Shown: positions 19,583-28,991 of the stretch, one piece after another
Position numbering within the stretch: position 1 is the stretch's first letter
How the letters are laid out: each line of letters starts with the position of its first letter
Origin: Arenibacter sp. ARW7G5Y1
GTDB taxonomy: Bacteria; Bacteroidota; Bacteroidia; Flavobacteriales; Flavobacteriaceae
Reading direction: 5' to 3'
NCBI RefSeq assembly: GCF_003201775.1
Contig: NZ_QJJZ01000001.1
Location: 629,233 to 693,232, forward strand
DNA length: 64,000 nt
Translations under genes and position numbers: made by a program
The notes under the pieces: generated by a model
Database searches by the model: none
Seen by the model: only the letters and a program-made list of their open reading frames with translations
What the model was told of the DNA's origin: nothing

Positions 19583-21367
19583 ATGAATACCGATATTGAA
19601 AATTTATTTAAGGACAAAGTTCTGGGGCATCCAACAGGACTATTTGTGTTGTTTTTTACCGAAATGTGGGAGCGTTTCTCCTTTTACGGGATGCGTATTT
19701 TATTGGTGTTATTTTTAACAGCACCCATTGTAAGTGACAATCCTGGGTGGGAATGGCCAAGGGAACACGCTCTGGCCTTAATTGGAACCTACGCTTCCCT
19801 TTTGTATTTAACACCTATAATTGGTGGATGGGTAGCGGATAAAATAACAGGTTACAGGGTGGCAGTCGTCATAGGATGTTTAATTATGACTTTGGGCCAT
19901 GTTGCCATGACCATTGAAACTACGGCCGCTTTGTATCTTGGCCTTGCCCTGTTGGTTGTTGGTACAGGGTTCTTTAAGCCCAATATAACATCCATTATTT
20001 CTGAAATGTACCATGGTAAGGAATCTAAAAAGGATGGTGCCTATACCATATTTTATATGGGTGTTAACGCCGGTGCCTTTTTTGGAATGATGCTTTGTGG
20101 GTATTTGGCCGAGAATTATGGATGGTCATGGGGCTTCGGGCTAGCTGGGATTTTTATGATGCTTGGAATGCTCCAATTTTGGCTGGCCAAGGATTTGTTC
20201 GGGAATATTGGTGCTAAGCCCCTAAAGAAGGAGGAAATCTCGATATCTACAAATGCAGCAGAGAACGCGGGAAAGGAAGATGGGAATCATGAAATTGAAA
20301 CCAAGTTGAACCCTTTTAGTCTTTTTGATAAGATTTTGATCGTTTTATCCTCTATTGGTGGATTACTCTATTTATTTAATGATCCCTTGGAAAAAATACA
20401 AGGTACCAATTTGGCGCCTTTTAACATAGGAGGCCTTAGTGGTACCAATGTAATTATCCTATCTTCCCTACTCCTGTTTTTAATCTTATTGGTTACCAGA
20501 ATTGCCAGATATCTTCCTGTGGTAAGGGATAGAATTATAGCCGTATCAATTTTTGGGTTTTTTACGGTTTTCTTTTTCGCTTTTTTTGAACAGTCCTTGG
20601 GGTCTATGACCATTTTCGCTAGGGATTATACCAATAGGGAACTCGTTGGTCAATCGGCCATGGTCTTTAAGGTGGTAGATGCGTTGTTGACAACAGTACC
20701 ACTGGCAATAATTAGTTGGGTGTTGATTTTATTGGCAAAAAAGACCTTTACCCGTATTGGCTTGTCCAATATTGTATTGGCCATCGCCTTTCTTGGCCTT
20801 TGGATACTAGTGATCTTTAGATTAACGGATAAATTTTCCCAAGAAGGCAATCAAGTAGATGCAACTTGGTTCGGGATTCTCAATTCATTTTTTATTATAA
20901 CCCTGGCACCATTTTTTTCCAGATGGTGGGAAAGTAAATATAACCCTAGTGCTGCTATGAAATATGGAATAGGTCTTATTTTATTGGGGTTGGGCTTTGC
21001 CGTATTGTCATTTGGAGCATCGGGAATACCTTCTGGGGCGCAGACAGCTTCTGTTAGCATGATATTTTTAATTTTGGCGTATTTGCTGCATACCATGGGT
21101 GAACTGTGCATTTCCCCGGTTGGACTTTCCTATTTAAGCAAGCTTGTCCCGGCACGTATGATCGGTTTTATGTTCGGAATTTGGTATTTGGCCATTGCAA
21201 TCGGGCAAAAGGCTGCAGGCACCATGGGAGGAATGATCGATAGGATATCCGAACAATATTCCATAGGGACCTTCTTTTTGATCTTCACCCTAGTTCCCGT
21301 GGGTGTTGGACTTATTTCAATTGTTTTAAACCCGCTTTTAAAGAAATTAATGCACGGTATTAGATAA
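19583..21367 (+). CDS. POT/PTR family proton-dependent peptide transporter, copy 2
   Basis: This 594-residue paralogue of the previous protein has EMWERFSFYGMR, GGWVADKITG and YTIFYMGVNAGAF. It is about 140 residues longer. The extra length is an insert of mixed hydrophilic residues and two or more added membrane segments in the middle (roughly residues 215-310), as in 14-helix bacterial POTs. Its stop is immediately next to the comEC stop on the other strand with no spacer. Substrate preference against copy 1 is unknown. Confidence 0.92.
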   Translation: MNTDIENLFKDKVLGHPTGLFVLFFTEMWERFSFYGMRILLVLFLTAPIVSDNPGWEWPREHALALIGTYASLLYLTPIIGGWVADKITGYRVAVVIGCLIMTLGHVAMTIETTAALYLGLALLVVGTGFFKPNITSIISEMYHGKESKKDGAYTIFYMGVNAGAFFGMMLCGYLAENYGWSWGFGLAGIFMMLGMLQFWLAKDLFGNIGAKPLKKEEISISTNAAENAGKEDGNHEIETKLNPFSLFDKILIVLSSIGGLLYLFNDPLEKIQGTNLAPFNIGGLSGTNVIILSSLLLFLILLVTRIARYLPVVRDRIIAVSIFGFFTVFFFAFFEQSLGSMTIFARDYTNRELVGQSAMVFKVVDALLTTVPLAIISWVLILLAKKTFTRIGLSNIVLAIAFLGLWILVIFRLTDKFSQEGNQVDATWFGILNSFFIITLAPFFSRWWESKYNPSAAMKYGIGLILLGLGFAVLSFGASGIPSGAQTASVSMIFLILAYLLHTMGELCISPVGLSYLSKLVPARMIGFMFGIWYLAIAIGQKAAGTMGGMIDRISEQYSIGTFFLIFTLVPVGVGLISIVLNPLLKKLMHGIR

Positions 21368-23392
21368 CTATTTCAAAGCGTAGTGAAAGGCACCATTTTC
21401 TCCCGTATAGTGAAAGGCTAGCTTTTTTTTGTGGCATGTAGCCTTCCATCGATGTATATAACTTCTATAGTTGCTGCCGTCTGCTATAACAATATTGGGC
21501 GCCATCGAATCCAAAAGCCTTTCCAAATTAATTTTAGGGGATTGGGTAAGTACTAAGGTAGAAACATCATGATTTATTGGAAGGGCTATAGTGGTACTAT
21601 CCAATACAACCATTCTTTTCCCCTCTATGAGATAGCTGTTTTTTAATGGTAGATGTTCCATCGCCAAGATGTTATGGGCAGTGGCATAATCGTTGACCAG
21701 TCTTGTCGTGGCTTTGGGGTTGGTGGTATATACGGTTAGTTTTTGTCCTGTTCGGTGGATAATGGCACTATTGCGGGCAATATGGCCTATAACTAAAGTT
21801 ACCTCGTTCCGAGCAAGATATCTTAAGCCAAAAACATAGGTTTGAAAACAAAGGATGAAGAACAAGGATACCATGACCCTTTTATAGGTTGCTTTCATAA
21901 AGACCGTTACCATTGTTATGATAATACCATAACTTAGGATCAATTGAATGCCATCAAAAGAAATATTTTTAAAAAGAAAGTTTTCCTGCTGTGCAAGAAG
22001 ACCAATAATCCAATTCATCGCACCTATTAAAGTGTCGTACATAGTTACGAGAACTGATGGTAAACCGTTGGTCAGGGAGAGTGCTATTATCAATATTCCA
22101 AATCCCAAAACAAAGGTCAAAAATGGAAGGATCAATAGGCTTGAAATTAAAAACAAACCTGGAAATTGATGAAAGTAATATAGACTTATTGGGAATACAC
22201 CCAGTTGAGCGGCAATGCTTACGGAAACCAGTTCCCATCCCTTTTTGACTATCCAATATTGGGGAATCCAAAGCTTTTGTAATAAGGGGTATATCCAGAC
22301 TATGGCAAAAACAGCGGCATAACTTAATTGAAACCCCACCTGAAATAATAGTAGGGGATCCAGCAACAATAAAATAAAGAACAGTGACAATGCCAGGATA
22401 TTAAAATGACTTGTAGGTCTGTTCAAGTACAGGGCATAGGCAACAAAAGTAAACATGGTTGTTGCCCTTAGGATAGAGGCGGAGAGTCCCGCCAAGAGGG
22501 CAAATGCCCATAAAAGTAATACGATGACAACCAATTTTATGGTTCTTCCTTTTGGAAGGATTTCCACTGGCCCCAATATAAAGTGGAGCAATCCCAAAAG
22601 AATTCCGATATGTAAACCGGACAATGCCAAGATATGATAGGCTCCCGCCTCTTTGTAATCGGTATCGATTTCTGAGGTAATTTCATTTCGCTGGCCAAGA
22701 AGAAGGGCCTGGATGACACCCAATTCTTCCGTGCCAAACTCCTCTTTTTTTAAATTTCTAATAATGTGCTCCCTTATCTTATAGGCTATTCCATTGATGG
22801 TAGCGGAGGCCTTGGGTTTTAGGTAGAAATTCTCCCCTTTAAGTTTTGCCTGATGCGCTATTCCAATATTGGACAGGTATTTTTGGTAATCGAATTGATG
22901 CGGGTTTAAGGGAGGGTTAATGGGATGGAGGGTAGTGAAGGCCAGTATTTCGTCATCGACCATAAGGGGGCGGATCGATGAATCAACAGCTATATTTAAA
23001 AGTATTTTGCCGGAAACCTTTAAGCTGTCCATACCGTTAACATGGGCCACGTACCTATCCGAAAAGCTATTGGGCTTTAATACTTCCCGAATTTTTAGGG
23101 TGTAGACCCTATCTTTGTCAAGATTATGTTGACTGTAGTGCCTGTCAAGATTCCTGGAATCATTAAGGGTTATGCTTAATATACCAATAGCAATGGTCAA
23201 AAGCCCAGCGAAAATTGCGAAAAGGGATACGGGCAATTTACGGTAGTATACAAATACAACTCCTAAAAGGATCAATGAAGCCACAGCTAGGAAAAAAGAT
23301 ATTGAAAGGGACGGACGTAGGTAATATCCAGTTAATATTCCAAAGATCAGGCATATAGTAAGCTTTACGGTTGTAAACTGCAGCAGGCGCAT
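21368..23392 (-). CDS. ComEC/Rec2-family DNA-uptake channel protein
   Basis: ComEC forms the inner-membrane channel for single-stranded DNA in natural transformation. The ATG at 23392 (MRLLQ) is chosen because it lies 1 bp after the upstream gene's stop; the frame continues further upstream only over that gene. The 674-residue protein has N-terminal hydrophobic helices, a soluble DUF4131-like region, and the competence core with GAYHILALSGLHIGIL and LLAGLSASILRATTM. The C-terminal 140 residues resemble the start of the beta-lactamase-like domain but lack an HxHxDH metal motif. Competence in this organism is not shown. Confidence 0.87.
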   Translation of the reverse strand: MRLLQFTTVKLTICLIFGILTGYYLRPSLSISFFLAVASLILLGVVFVYYRKLPVSLFAIFAGLLTIAIGILSITLNDSRNLDRHYSQHNLDKDRVYTLKIREVLKPNSFSDRYVAHVNGMDSLKVSGKILLNIAVDSSIRPLMVDDEILAFTTLHPINPPLNPHQFDYQKYLSNIGIAHQAKLKGENFYLKPKASATINGIAYKIREHIIRNLKKEEFGTEELGVIQALLLGQRNEITSEIDTDYKEAGAYHILALSGLHIGILLGLLHFILGPVEILPKGRTIKLVVIVLLLWAFALLAGLSASILRATTMFTFVAYALYLNRPTSHFNILALSLFFILLLLDPLLLFQVGFQLSYAAVFAIVWIYPLLQKLWIPQYWIVKKGWELVSVSIAAQLGVFPISLYYFHQFPGLFLISSLLILPFLTFVLGFGILIIALSLTNGLPSVLVTMYDTLIGAMNWIIGLLAQQENFLFKNISFDGIQLILSYGIIITMVTVFMKATYKRVMVSLFFILCFQTYVFGLRYLARNEVTLVIGHIARNSAIIHRTGQKLTVYTTNPKATTRLVNDYATAHNILAMEHLPLKNSYLIEGKRMVVLDSTTIALPINHDVSTLVLTQSPKINLERLLDSMAPNIVIADGSNYRSYIHRWKATCHKKKLAFHYTGENGAFHYALK

Positions 23393-23393
23393 C

Positions 23394-23954
23394 CTACAGG
23401 ACCCTGGTAGCCTTGATAAAGGCATAGTTCCAATAACCCTCCTGCAAAGAGGAAACGATAACACCTCGGGATGAGGTGGAATGAATGAATTTTATATCAT
23501 CCCCATCTACCTGGACCACTAGGCCTACATGGTTTATGTTGTTTTTTCTTCTAGAGGTTCCAAAAAAAAGCAAGTCGCCCTTGCTTACCTCCTTTAAATT
23601 TATTTTTTGCCCTTCCTCAGCCATTTGATACGAGGCTCTTGGCAATTGAATATCGTGCTCCCCAAAGGCAACATAAAGCAATCCGGAGCAATCCATACCC
23701 TTTTTGGTGGTGCCACCAAATTTATAGCGCGTGCCCGAAAATGTCAGGGCGCTATTTATGATCCGTTCGGTTATTCTGCTCGCTGGTTTGTTTATGGATT
23801 CACCGCCTCTGGGTGTTTTACCTTTTATTTCGGTTGGTTTTTCTGAAGCTTCCACCGTTATTTTTCTTTCTACACGAGAGGTATTTTTCTTCTTGGCCGC
23901 ACCGCATCCAACCAGTGAAACAATTAAGAATAAAGAAAGAAATCTTTGAATCAT
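23394..23954 (-). CDS. C40 family peptidase (NlpC/P60) lipoprotein
   Basis: This 186-residue lipoprotein (lipobox LVGC, Cys17) has a basic, low-complexity linker and a C-terminal NlpC/P60 domain. The catalytic Cys is Cys89 in MDCSG, the His is His142 in NHVGL, and the third polar residue is His158 in FIHST. Such enzymes cleave peptidoglycan stem peptides, usually between gamma-D-Glu and the diamino acid. It lies just upstream of comEC (1 bp), which may be only a shared transcript. Confidence 0.9.
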   Translation of the reverse strand: MIQRFLSLFLIVSLVGCGAAKKKNTSRVERKITVEASEKPTEIKGKTPRGGESINKPASRITERIINSALTFSGTRYKFGGTTKKGMDCSGLLYVAFGEHDIQLPRASYQMAEEGQKINLKEVSKGDLLFFGTSRRKNNINHVGLVVQVDGDDIKFIHSTSSRGVIVSSLQEGYWNYAFIKATRVL

Positions 23955-24147
23955 CCAAGTAAAGGTTAGTGCTCTTGGATATCAAATTTAAATAATTAAT
24001 TTAAAATCCGTCATTTTTTTCAGAAAACCCTTATAGTTGCCTCAGGGTAAATCAACAATAAGTGCTTTTTTTAACCATAGGGTTATGGGTTGCTTTATGG
24101 TAAATAATAAAGTTTATAGTTGCTGTTCCACCGACCATTAAAATTTT

Positions 24148-25272
24148 TCAATGATCCAATTGGGCACTTTCCATAATTAGGGATGCCGCTTTTTCACTGG
24201 CACCCTTGCCCCCAAGTTTCTTTTCCAATTCGTAATAGGCCTCAAACTGTTTCTTTCTTTCGGGTCCGTTCAGGATTTTATCGAGCTCCTCGATCAGATT
24301 TTTGGTATTCAAGTCGCCTTGGATTAGTTCTTTTACAACCTCTTTGTCCATTATAAGATTTACCAAGGAAATAAACTTCAGGGTAATGATTCTTTTTGCA
24401 ATTTGATAGGATATCCAATTGGCACGGTAACAAACTACCTGGGGTATTTTAAAAAGGGCCGTTTCCAAGGTGGCGGTTCCGCTGGTCACTAGGGCTGCAT
24501 AGGACAGGCTTAATAGATCATAGGTCTTGTTGGAAATTAGACTTACTTGGGACGATTTTAGAAAAGGCTGGTAAAACTCCAAATCCAAACTGGGTGCCCC
24601 GGCAATTACAAATTGAAATTTTGGGAAAGATTTGGTAACCGATAACATTAGGGAAAGCATTTTTTGAACCTCTTGTTTTCTACTACCGGGTAAAAGCGCA
24701 ATAATAGGTCTTTTCAAATCCAAATTATGCTCTTCCCTAAATTCCTGATCACTGGCCCTTGGAATATCCCCAATGGCATCTATAAGGGGGTGACCAACAA
24801 AATTAACGGGATAATGGTGTTTTTTTTCATAAAATTCCTTTTCAAAAGGAAGAATGACATGCATGGCATCTATATCCCTTTTTATTTTGTGTATCCGACC
24901 TTCCCGAGAGGCCCATATTTGTGGTGATATATAATAATTGGTCTTAAAATTATTCTTTTTTGCCCAAGAAGCTATTCTAAGGTTGAAGCCGGAATAATCT
25001 ATAAAGACAATTACATCTGGATTAAAATTGCTTATGTCATCTTTGCAAAAGGCGATATTTTTGAAAATTTGATTGATATTCGATATCACTTCCAAAAAGC
25101 CCATAAAGGCCATTTCTTTGTAATGTTTTACCAAGTGCCCTCCTGCTGCTTTCATTAAATCGCCGCCCCAACAACGTATGTCGGCATCCGAATCCTTTTT
25201 TTTAAGGGCTTTTATGAGGTTGGACCCATGTAGGTCGCCCGATGCCTCGCCGGCTATGATATAGTATTTCAT
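24148..25272 (-). CDS. lpxB: Lipid-A-disaccharide synthase
   Basis: LpxB joins UDP-diacylglucosamine and lipid X to form the lipid A disaccharide at the inner membrane. The start at 25272 (MKYYIIAGEASGD) gives the canonical N-terminus; the upstream in-frame extension is not family-like. The 374 residues include the GEASGDLHG motif, GFLEVI, FNLRIASWAKK, PQIWAS, FVGHPLID, LLPGSRKQEV and TSGTATLE. The length is normal. The gap to the next gene (23955-24147) shows nothing clear. Confidence 0.95.
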   Translation of the reverse strand: MKYYIIAGEASGDLHGSNLIKALKKKDSDADIRCWGGDLMKAAGGHLVKHYKEMAFMGFLEVISNINQIFKNIAFCKDDISNFNPDVIVFIDYSGFNLRIASWAKKNNFKTNYYISPQIWASREGRIHKIKRDIDAMHVILPFEKEFYEKKHHYPVNFVGHPLIDAIGDIPRASDQEFREEHNLDLKRPIIALLPGSRKQEVQKMLSLMLSVTKSFPKFQFVIAGAPSLDLEFYQPFLKSSQVSLISNKTYDLLSLSYAALVTSGTATLETALFKIPQVVCYRANWISYQIAKRIITLKFISLVNLIMDKEVVKELIQGDLNTKNLIEELDKILNGPERKKQFEAYYELEKKLGGKGASEKAASLIMESAQLDH

Positions 25273-25337
25273 CCGTTTAGTTTCTGTGGTTTGTTGGTAA
25301 TGCTGCCGTTGGTCGTTGGGTGGCCCCATCCCGCGGC

Positions 25338-25619
25338 CTAAAAGACTTTATAATACAATATTAGCATTGCGGTCAATAGGGTGGCGATCATTACACCCCT
25401 TGCCCTATAATCCCTACGAATTTTTAAAAAACCAAAAAAAGCAACCAAATTTAGAATGGCCCCTAGCGCCAATAAACTGCCTACATGTCCCTGTTGTACG
25501 GCGGCTTGGTACGTTTCCACTATTCCAAAGTCCGAGAAGAGCAATATATACAGTAAAGTTCCGATGGTATTGGCAATGATGCCAACGGTTATTCCGATTA
25601 ATATTTCTTTTTTAATCAT
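25338..25619 (-). CDS. Small three-helix membrane protein, unknown function
   Basis: This 93-residue protein has three hydrophobic stretches (about residues 6-28, 46-64 and 74-91) with a basic loop (KIRRDYRARG). It overlaps the surE end by 8 bp and lies 65 bp before lpxB, so it belongs to a surE-unknown-lpxB unit. No motif allows a functional name. A link to lipid A or envelope work is an inference from position only. Confidence 0.75.
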   Translation of the reverse strand: MIKKEILIGITVGIIANTIGTLLYILLFSDFGIVETYQAAVQQGHVGSLLALGAILNLVAFFGFLKIRRDYRARGVMIATLLTAMLILYYKVF

Positions 25620-26391
25620 TTAGCTTCCAATTGTTAATATGTTGAATGGCATGGTGGGCCGTTAGGTCAAATTGGGTGGGGACTACCGAAACGTAATCTT
25701 GGGACAGGGCATATTCATCCGTATCCTCTCCCTTGTCCAAAAGTTCAAATTCTCCTGTAAGCCAGTAATATTCCTTGCCATTGGGATTGGTTCTTTTGTC
25801 AAATTTCTCTTTCCAGTTGGCCCTTGCCTGCCTGCAAATTTTTATGCCCTTGGGTGTTTTCTTGTCGGTTTTGGGAATGTTAACGTTGAGCACAACCCCC
25901 TTGGGGATACCATTTTTTAAGGCTTCCCGGACTATTTTTTGAATAGCTTCCTTGCTGGCTTCAAAGTTGGCGTTCCAGGAATAATCGCAAAGGGAAAAGC
26001 CTATTGCCGGTATTCCTTCAATCCCAGCTTCAATAGCGGCACTCATAGTGCCAGAGTAAATGACGTTGATAGACGAGTTGGATCCATGGTTTATGCCGCT
26101 AACACATAGGTCCGGTTTTCTGTCCAAGAGTTCCTGCAAGCCAAGCTTAACACAGTCGGCCGGTGTTCCGCTACAACTGTATTCTTCGTTTGCGCCGTTT
26201 TCCAGATCTACTTTAATCTTTTTTATATACAGGGTGTTGTCTATGGTTATTGCATGTCCCATTCCCGATTGTGGACTGTCCGGGGCCACTACGATTACCT
26301 CTCCCAATTCCTTCATAAATTCAATCAACGCCCTTAATCCGGGAGCTGTAATTCCGTCATCGTTGGTGACAAGGATCAAAGGTTTCGCCAT
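25612..26391 (-). CDS. surE: 5'/3'-nucleotidase SurE
   Basis: SurE removes phosphate from nucleoside monophosphates and helps in stress survival. The start at 26391 gives MAKPLILVTNDDG, the canonical N-terminal metal-binding motif; a -7-like box at 26410-26417 implies a transcription start inside any longer frame. Other motifs are APDSPQSGMGHAIT, SCSGTPADCV, SGINHGSN and YSGTMSAAIEA. The 259-residue length is normal. It leads the minus-strand run that includes lpxB. Confidence 0.94.
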   Translation of the reverse strand: MAKPLILVTNDDGITAPGLRALIEFMKELGEVIVVAPDSPQSGMGHAITIDNTLYIKKIKVDLENGANEEYSCSGTPADCVKLGLQELLDRKPDLCVSGINHGSNSSINVIYSGTMSAAIEAGIEGIPAIGFSLCDYSWNANFEASKEAIQKIVREALKNGIPKGVVLNVNIPKTDKKTPKGIKICRQARANWKEKFDKRTNPNGKEYYWLTGEFELLDKGEDTDEYALSQDYVSVVPTQFDLTAHHAIQHINNWKLND

Positions 26392-26409
26392 GGTATATAA
26401 TTTATACTG

Positions 26410-26417
26410 CAAAAATA
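26410..26417 (-). promoter_or_regulatory. Candidate -7 box for surE
   Basis: The minus strand reads TATTTTTG, matching the Bacteroidota TAnnTTTG consensus, 18 bp before the surE ATG. No convincing -33 TTG is seen at the usual distance. Confidence 0.4.
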
Positions 26418-26665
26418 CGTTTTTAATCTATTATGGCTTTTCGAATTAAGCCGAGCGGACACCGAAATTTTACGTTTAAATTGTGAAAATGATAAATTAC
26501 ATCCCAGCTTTGCCACCTGTCCTTGGCAATTGGGATATTAACAAAAGATTAATGGCATATTGGTATAATATGGCACGATTTTTTCGTTATCTTAAGGTAA
26601 ATGGCATAATAGACCACTTTTAAAAGTCAAAACTTGGATTGCAGTGGTGGTTTGATTAATTTTAG

Positions 26666-26737
26666 ATGATTGTAAGAGTACAAAAAGGAGGGGTGATTAC
26701 GGTTTTAGAAATTACTCCAAATGTGGAAAAAAAATAA
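26666..26737 (+). CDS. Possible 23-residue leader peptide
   Basis: An ATG at 26666 opens 23 codons ending in TAA at 26735, 10 bp before the protease start. The peptide (MIVRVQKGG, then ITVLEITPNVEKK) has a protein-like mix of residues rather than an AT-rich random composition. A purine-rich stretch (AAAAAGGAGGGG) is inside it. It may be a leader or chance; only conservation could show which. Confidence 0.2.
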   Translation: MIVRVQKGGVITVLEITPNVEKK

Positions 26738-26747
26738 AAAAGAATAG

Positions 26748-28916
26748 ATGAAAAGAAATTTAGCCTACGCATTGATTGTCATGCTTGTTGCAGTAGCTTC
26801 ATGCAGTTTTACCAACAAATCATTTGAAACCGATGATAAGGACAAATTGTTGTTGGATCTAATTACCTATGTATTGGAACGTGGCCATTACCAGCCAAAG
26901 GACATTGACGATGATTTTTCCATTAGTGTTTTTGAAGGATTTTTGGATATTTTGGATCCCACAAAGCGTTATTTTTTGGAAAGTGACATTCAGGAATTTG
27001 AAAAATATAAGTTTCAGTTGGATGATCAGATAAAGAATACCGATATAACTTTTTTCGATATGGTCTACCAGCGCCTATTGGAGCGAATGGATGACGCCAA
27101 AGAAATTTATAAAGAGGTTTTGGATGAACCTTTTGATTACTCAGTGGATGAATCCATAGAGATCAATTACGATGAACAAGGATATGTGGCTTCTCGCAAA
27201 GACTTGAAAGAGCGGTGGAGAAAACAATTGAAATATGCCACTTTGGGAACGTACGATTCCAAATTGAATTTGAACAAGGAATCAGACAAGGCCGGTACAG
27301 AAGGGGATATGGCTGATGCCTTTGAAGATGACAACAGTACAACCGGACCATTAAGTCCGGAGCAGGCTGAAAAGGCGGCAAGGGAATCTACCAAAAATAC
27401 CTTGGATGATTATTTCGATTTCGTGGATGATTTGGAACGCAAGGATTGGTTTGTGCAATACCTGAATACCATAGTGGAAGTATTTGACCCACATACATTC
27501 TATTTTGCTCCGGATGACAAAGAAAAATTTGATACCAGTATGTCTGGTAAATTTGAAGGTATTGGCGCCCGACTTCAAAAGAAAAAGGATCAGACCAAAA
27601 TAGTGGAGATTATATCTGGCGGCCCCGTATGGAGAGATCAGCAATTGGAAGTTGGGGATGAGATATTAAAAGTTGGGCAAAACGGGGAAACACCAGTGGA
27701 TATTGTGGGTATGCGTTTGGATGATGCCATTAAGTTTATTAAAGGTCCCAAAGGTACCGTCGTAGATTTGACTGTTAGAAAAGTGGATGGTTCCCTCGTG
27801 GTAATTTCCCTTACCAGGGATGTTGTGGAATTGGAAGAGTCCTATGCCAAATCTGCAGCCGTAATAAAGGGCAACCAAAAATTTGGACTTATCAATCTAC
27901 CCAAGTTTTATGTGGATTTTGAAGACTATAATGAGAGAAACGCAGCTACGGATGTGGCAAAAGAAGTAGAAAGACTAAAACAGGCCGGAGCTGAAGGCCT
28001 AATCCTGGATCTTCGTGATAATGGGGGTGGATCCCTTAAAACAGTTGTTGAAATGGCTGGATTATTTATTAAGGACGGACCCATTGTACAGGTAAGGTCT
28101 ACCGATAAAAAACCAGAAGTTTATAACGATAAGGACGAGCGTATTCAGTGGGATGGACCTTTGGTGATTTTGGTAAATGAATTATCGGCTTCTGCATCCG
28201 AGATTTTGGCCGCGGCCATGCAGGATTATAAAAGGGGAGTGGTGATTGGTAGCAAACAAACCTTCGGTAAGGGGACAGTTCAAAATGTAATCCCCTTGGA
28301 GAATATTGTAAGAGGAAATGAGCACGGAGATTTGGGAGCTATAAAACTTACTACCCAAAAATTCTATAGAATTAATGGTGGTTCTACCCAATTGGAAGGG
28401 GTTAAGAGCGATGTTGTTGTTCCGGACCGTTACAGTTATATTGATCTAGGGGAGAGGGATCAGGAAAATCCTTTGACCTGGGATAAGATTTCCCCAGCGG
28501 AGTATACCCCTTGGGATGGCTATATTGACTATGAGGCCACTATAGCCAATAGTACTAAAAGAATGGCCCAGAACAATCAAATAAAATTGATTGAGGAAAA
28601 TGCGCAATGGATCAAAAAAGCACAGGATGAAACCGTGGTTTCATTGAAATACGAGGAATATAAGAAAGGATTGGAATTGGATAAGGAAAAGGCCAAGTAC
28701 TTTAAAACCATTTCGGATTATGATTCCCACCTAACATTTGAATCCTTGCAATATGAAAAGGAATTATTTACCCAGGATTCCGTTTTAAGGGAAAAGCGTG
28801 ACCGTTGGCACAAGGATTTGGCCAAGGATGTGTATGTGGAGGAAGCGGTCAATGTCTTGCAGGATCTAAAATTGAATAATATAAAGAATTCCAAATTGGC
28901 CAGCGTTAAAGGTTAA
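26748..28916 (+). CDS. prc: Carboxy-terminal processing protease (Prc/Tsp, S41 family)
   Basis: This 722-residue periplasmic protease has a lipobox-like N-terminus (AVASC, Cys19), an N-terminal helical domain, a PDZ domain near residues 245-335 (GIGARL and VGDEILKVGQ), the S41 core with the Ser in NELSASASEI and the Lys in KQTFGKGTV, and a C-terminal DUF3340-like domain. It degrades or trims proteins from exposed C-termini, including cell-wall enzymes in relatives. The domain order equals E. coli Prc. A terminator follows. Confidence 0.93.
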   Translation: MKRNLAYALIVMLVAVASCSFTNKSFETDDKDKLLLDLITYVLERGHYQPKDIDDDFSISVFEGFLDILDPTKRYFLESDIQEFEKYKFQLDDQIKNTDITFFDMVYQRLLERMDDAKEIYKEVLDEPFDYSVDESIEINYDEQGYVASRKDLKERWRKQLKYATLGTYDSKLNLNKESDKAGTEGDMADAFEDDNSTTGPLSPEQAEKAARESTKNTLDDYFDFVDDLERKDWFVQYLNTIVEVFDPHTFYFAPDDKEKFDTSMSGKFEGIGARLQKKKDQTKIVEIISGGPVWRDQQLEVGDEILKVGQNGETPVDIVGMRLDDAIKFIKGPKGTVVDLTVRKVDGSLVVISLTRDVVELEESYAKSAAVIKGNQKFGLINLPKFYVDFEDYNERNAATDVAKEVERLKQAGAEGLILDLRDNGGGSLKTVVEMAGLFIKDGPIVQVRSTDKKPEVYNDKDERIQWDGPLVILVNELSASASEILAAAMQDYKRGVVIGSKQTFGKGTVQNVIPLENIVRGNEHGDLGAIKLTTQKFYRINGGSTQLEGVKSDVVVPDRYSYIDLGERDQENPLTWDKISPAEYTPWDGYIDYEATIANSTKRMAQNNQIKLIEENAQWIKKAQDETVVSLKYEEYKKGLELDKEKAKYFKTISDYDSHLTFESLQYEKELFTQDSVLREKRDRWHKDLAKDVYVEEAVNVLQDLKLNNIKNSKLASVKG

Positions 28917-28936
28917 TTATAACTTAATCATAATAT

Positions 28937-28966
28937 AAAAAACCTGCTCTTAGAGCAGGTTTTTTT
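28937..28966. terminator. Bidirectional intrinsic terminator
   Basis: A 13-bp stem (AAAAAACCTGCTC with GAGCAGGTTTTTT) closes a TTA loop. It is placed between the protease (+) and a small gene (-) that converge. Confidence 0.85.
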
Positions 28967-28991
28967 ATGAATTCCCATAGTGTGCTGCCGA

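Larger units (their letters stand above)
26392..26747. other. Longest intergenic gap (356 bp), divergent promoters
   Basis: This region separates surE (-) and the Prc protease (+). It contains the surE -7-like box at 26410-26417, a TGGCACG stretch at 26571-26577 that resembles a sigma-54 -24 element but lacks a proper -12 GC, and a 23-codon open frame at 26666-26737. No structured RNA, repeat or terminator is recognised. Confidence 0.5.

Noticed and set aside
23393-23464. Extended ComEC start
   Set aside because: The extension covers the end of the NlpC/P60 gene in another frame; the ATG at 23392 right after its stop gives a family-like N-terminus.
25273-25329. Extended LpxB start
   Set aside because: The added 19 residues are hydrophilic and unlike the family; the canonical MKYYIIAGEASGD begins at 25272.
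26571-26586. Sigma-54 promoter before the Prc protease
   Set aside because: The -24 part (TGGCACG) is good but the -12 GC is missing (TTTC), so it is kept only as a note on the gap.
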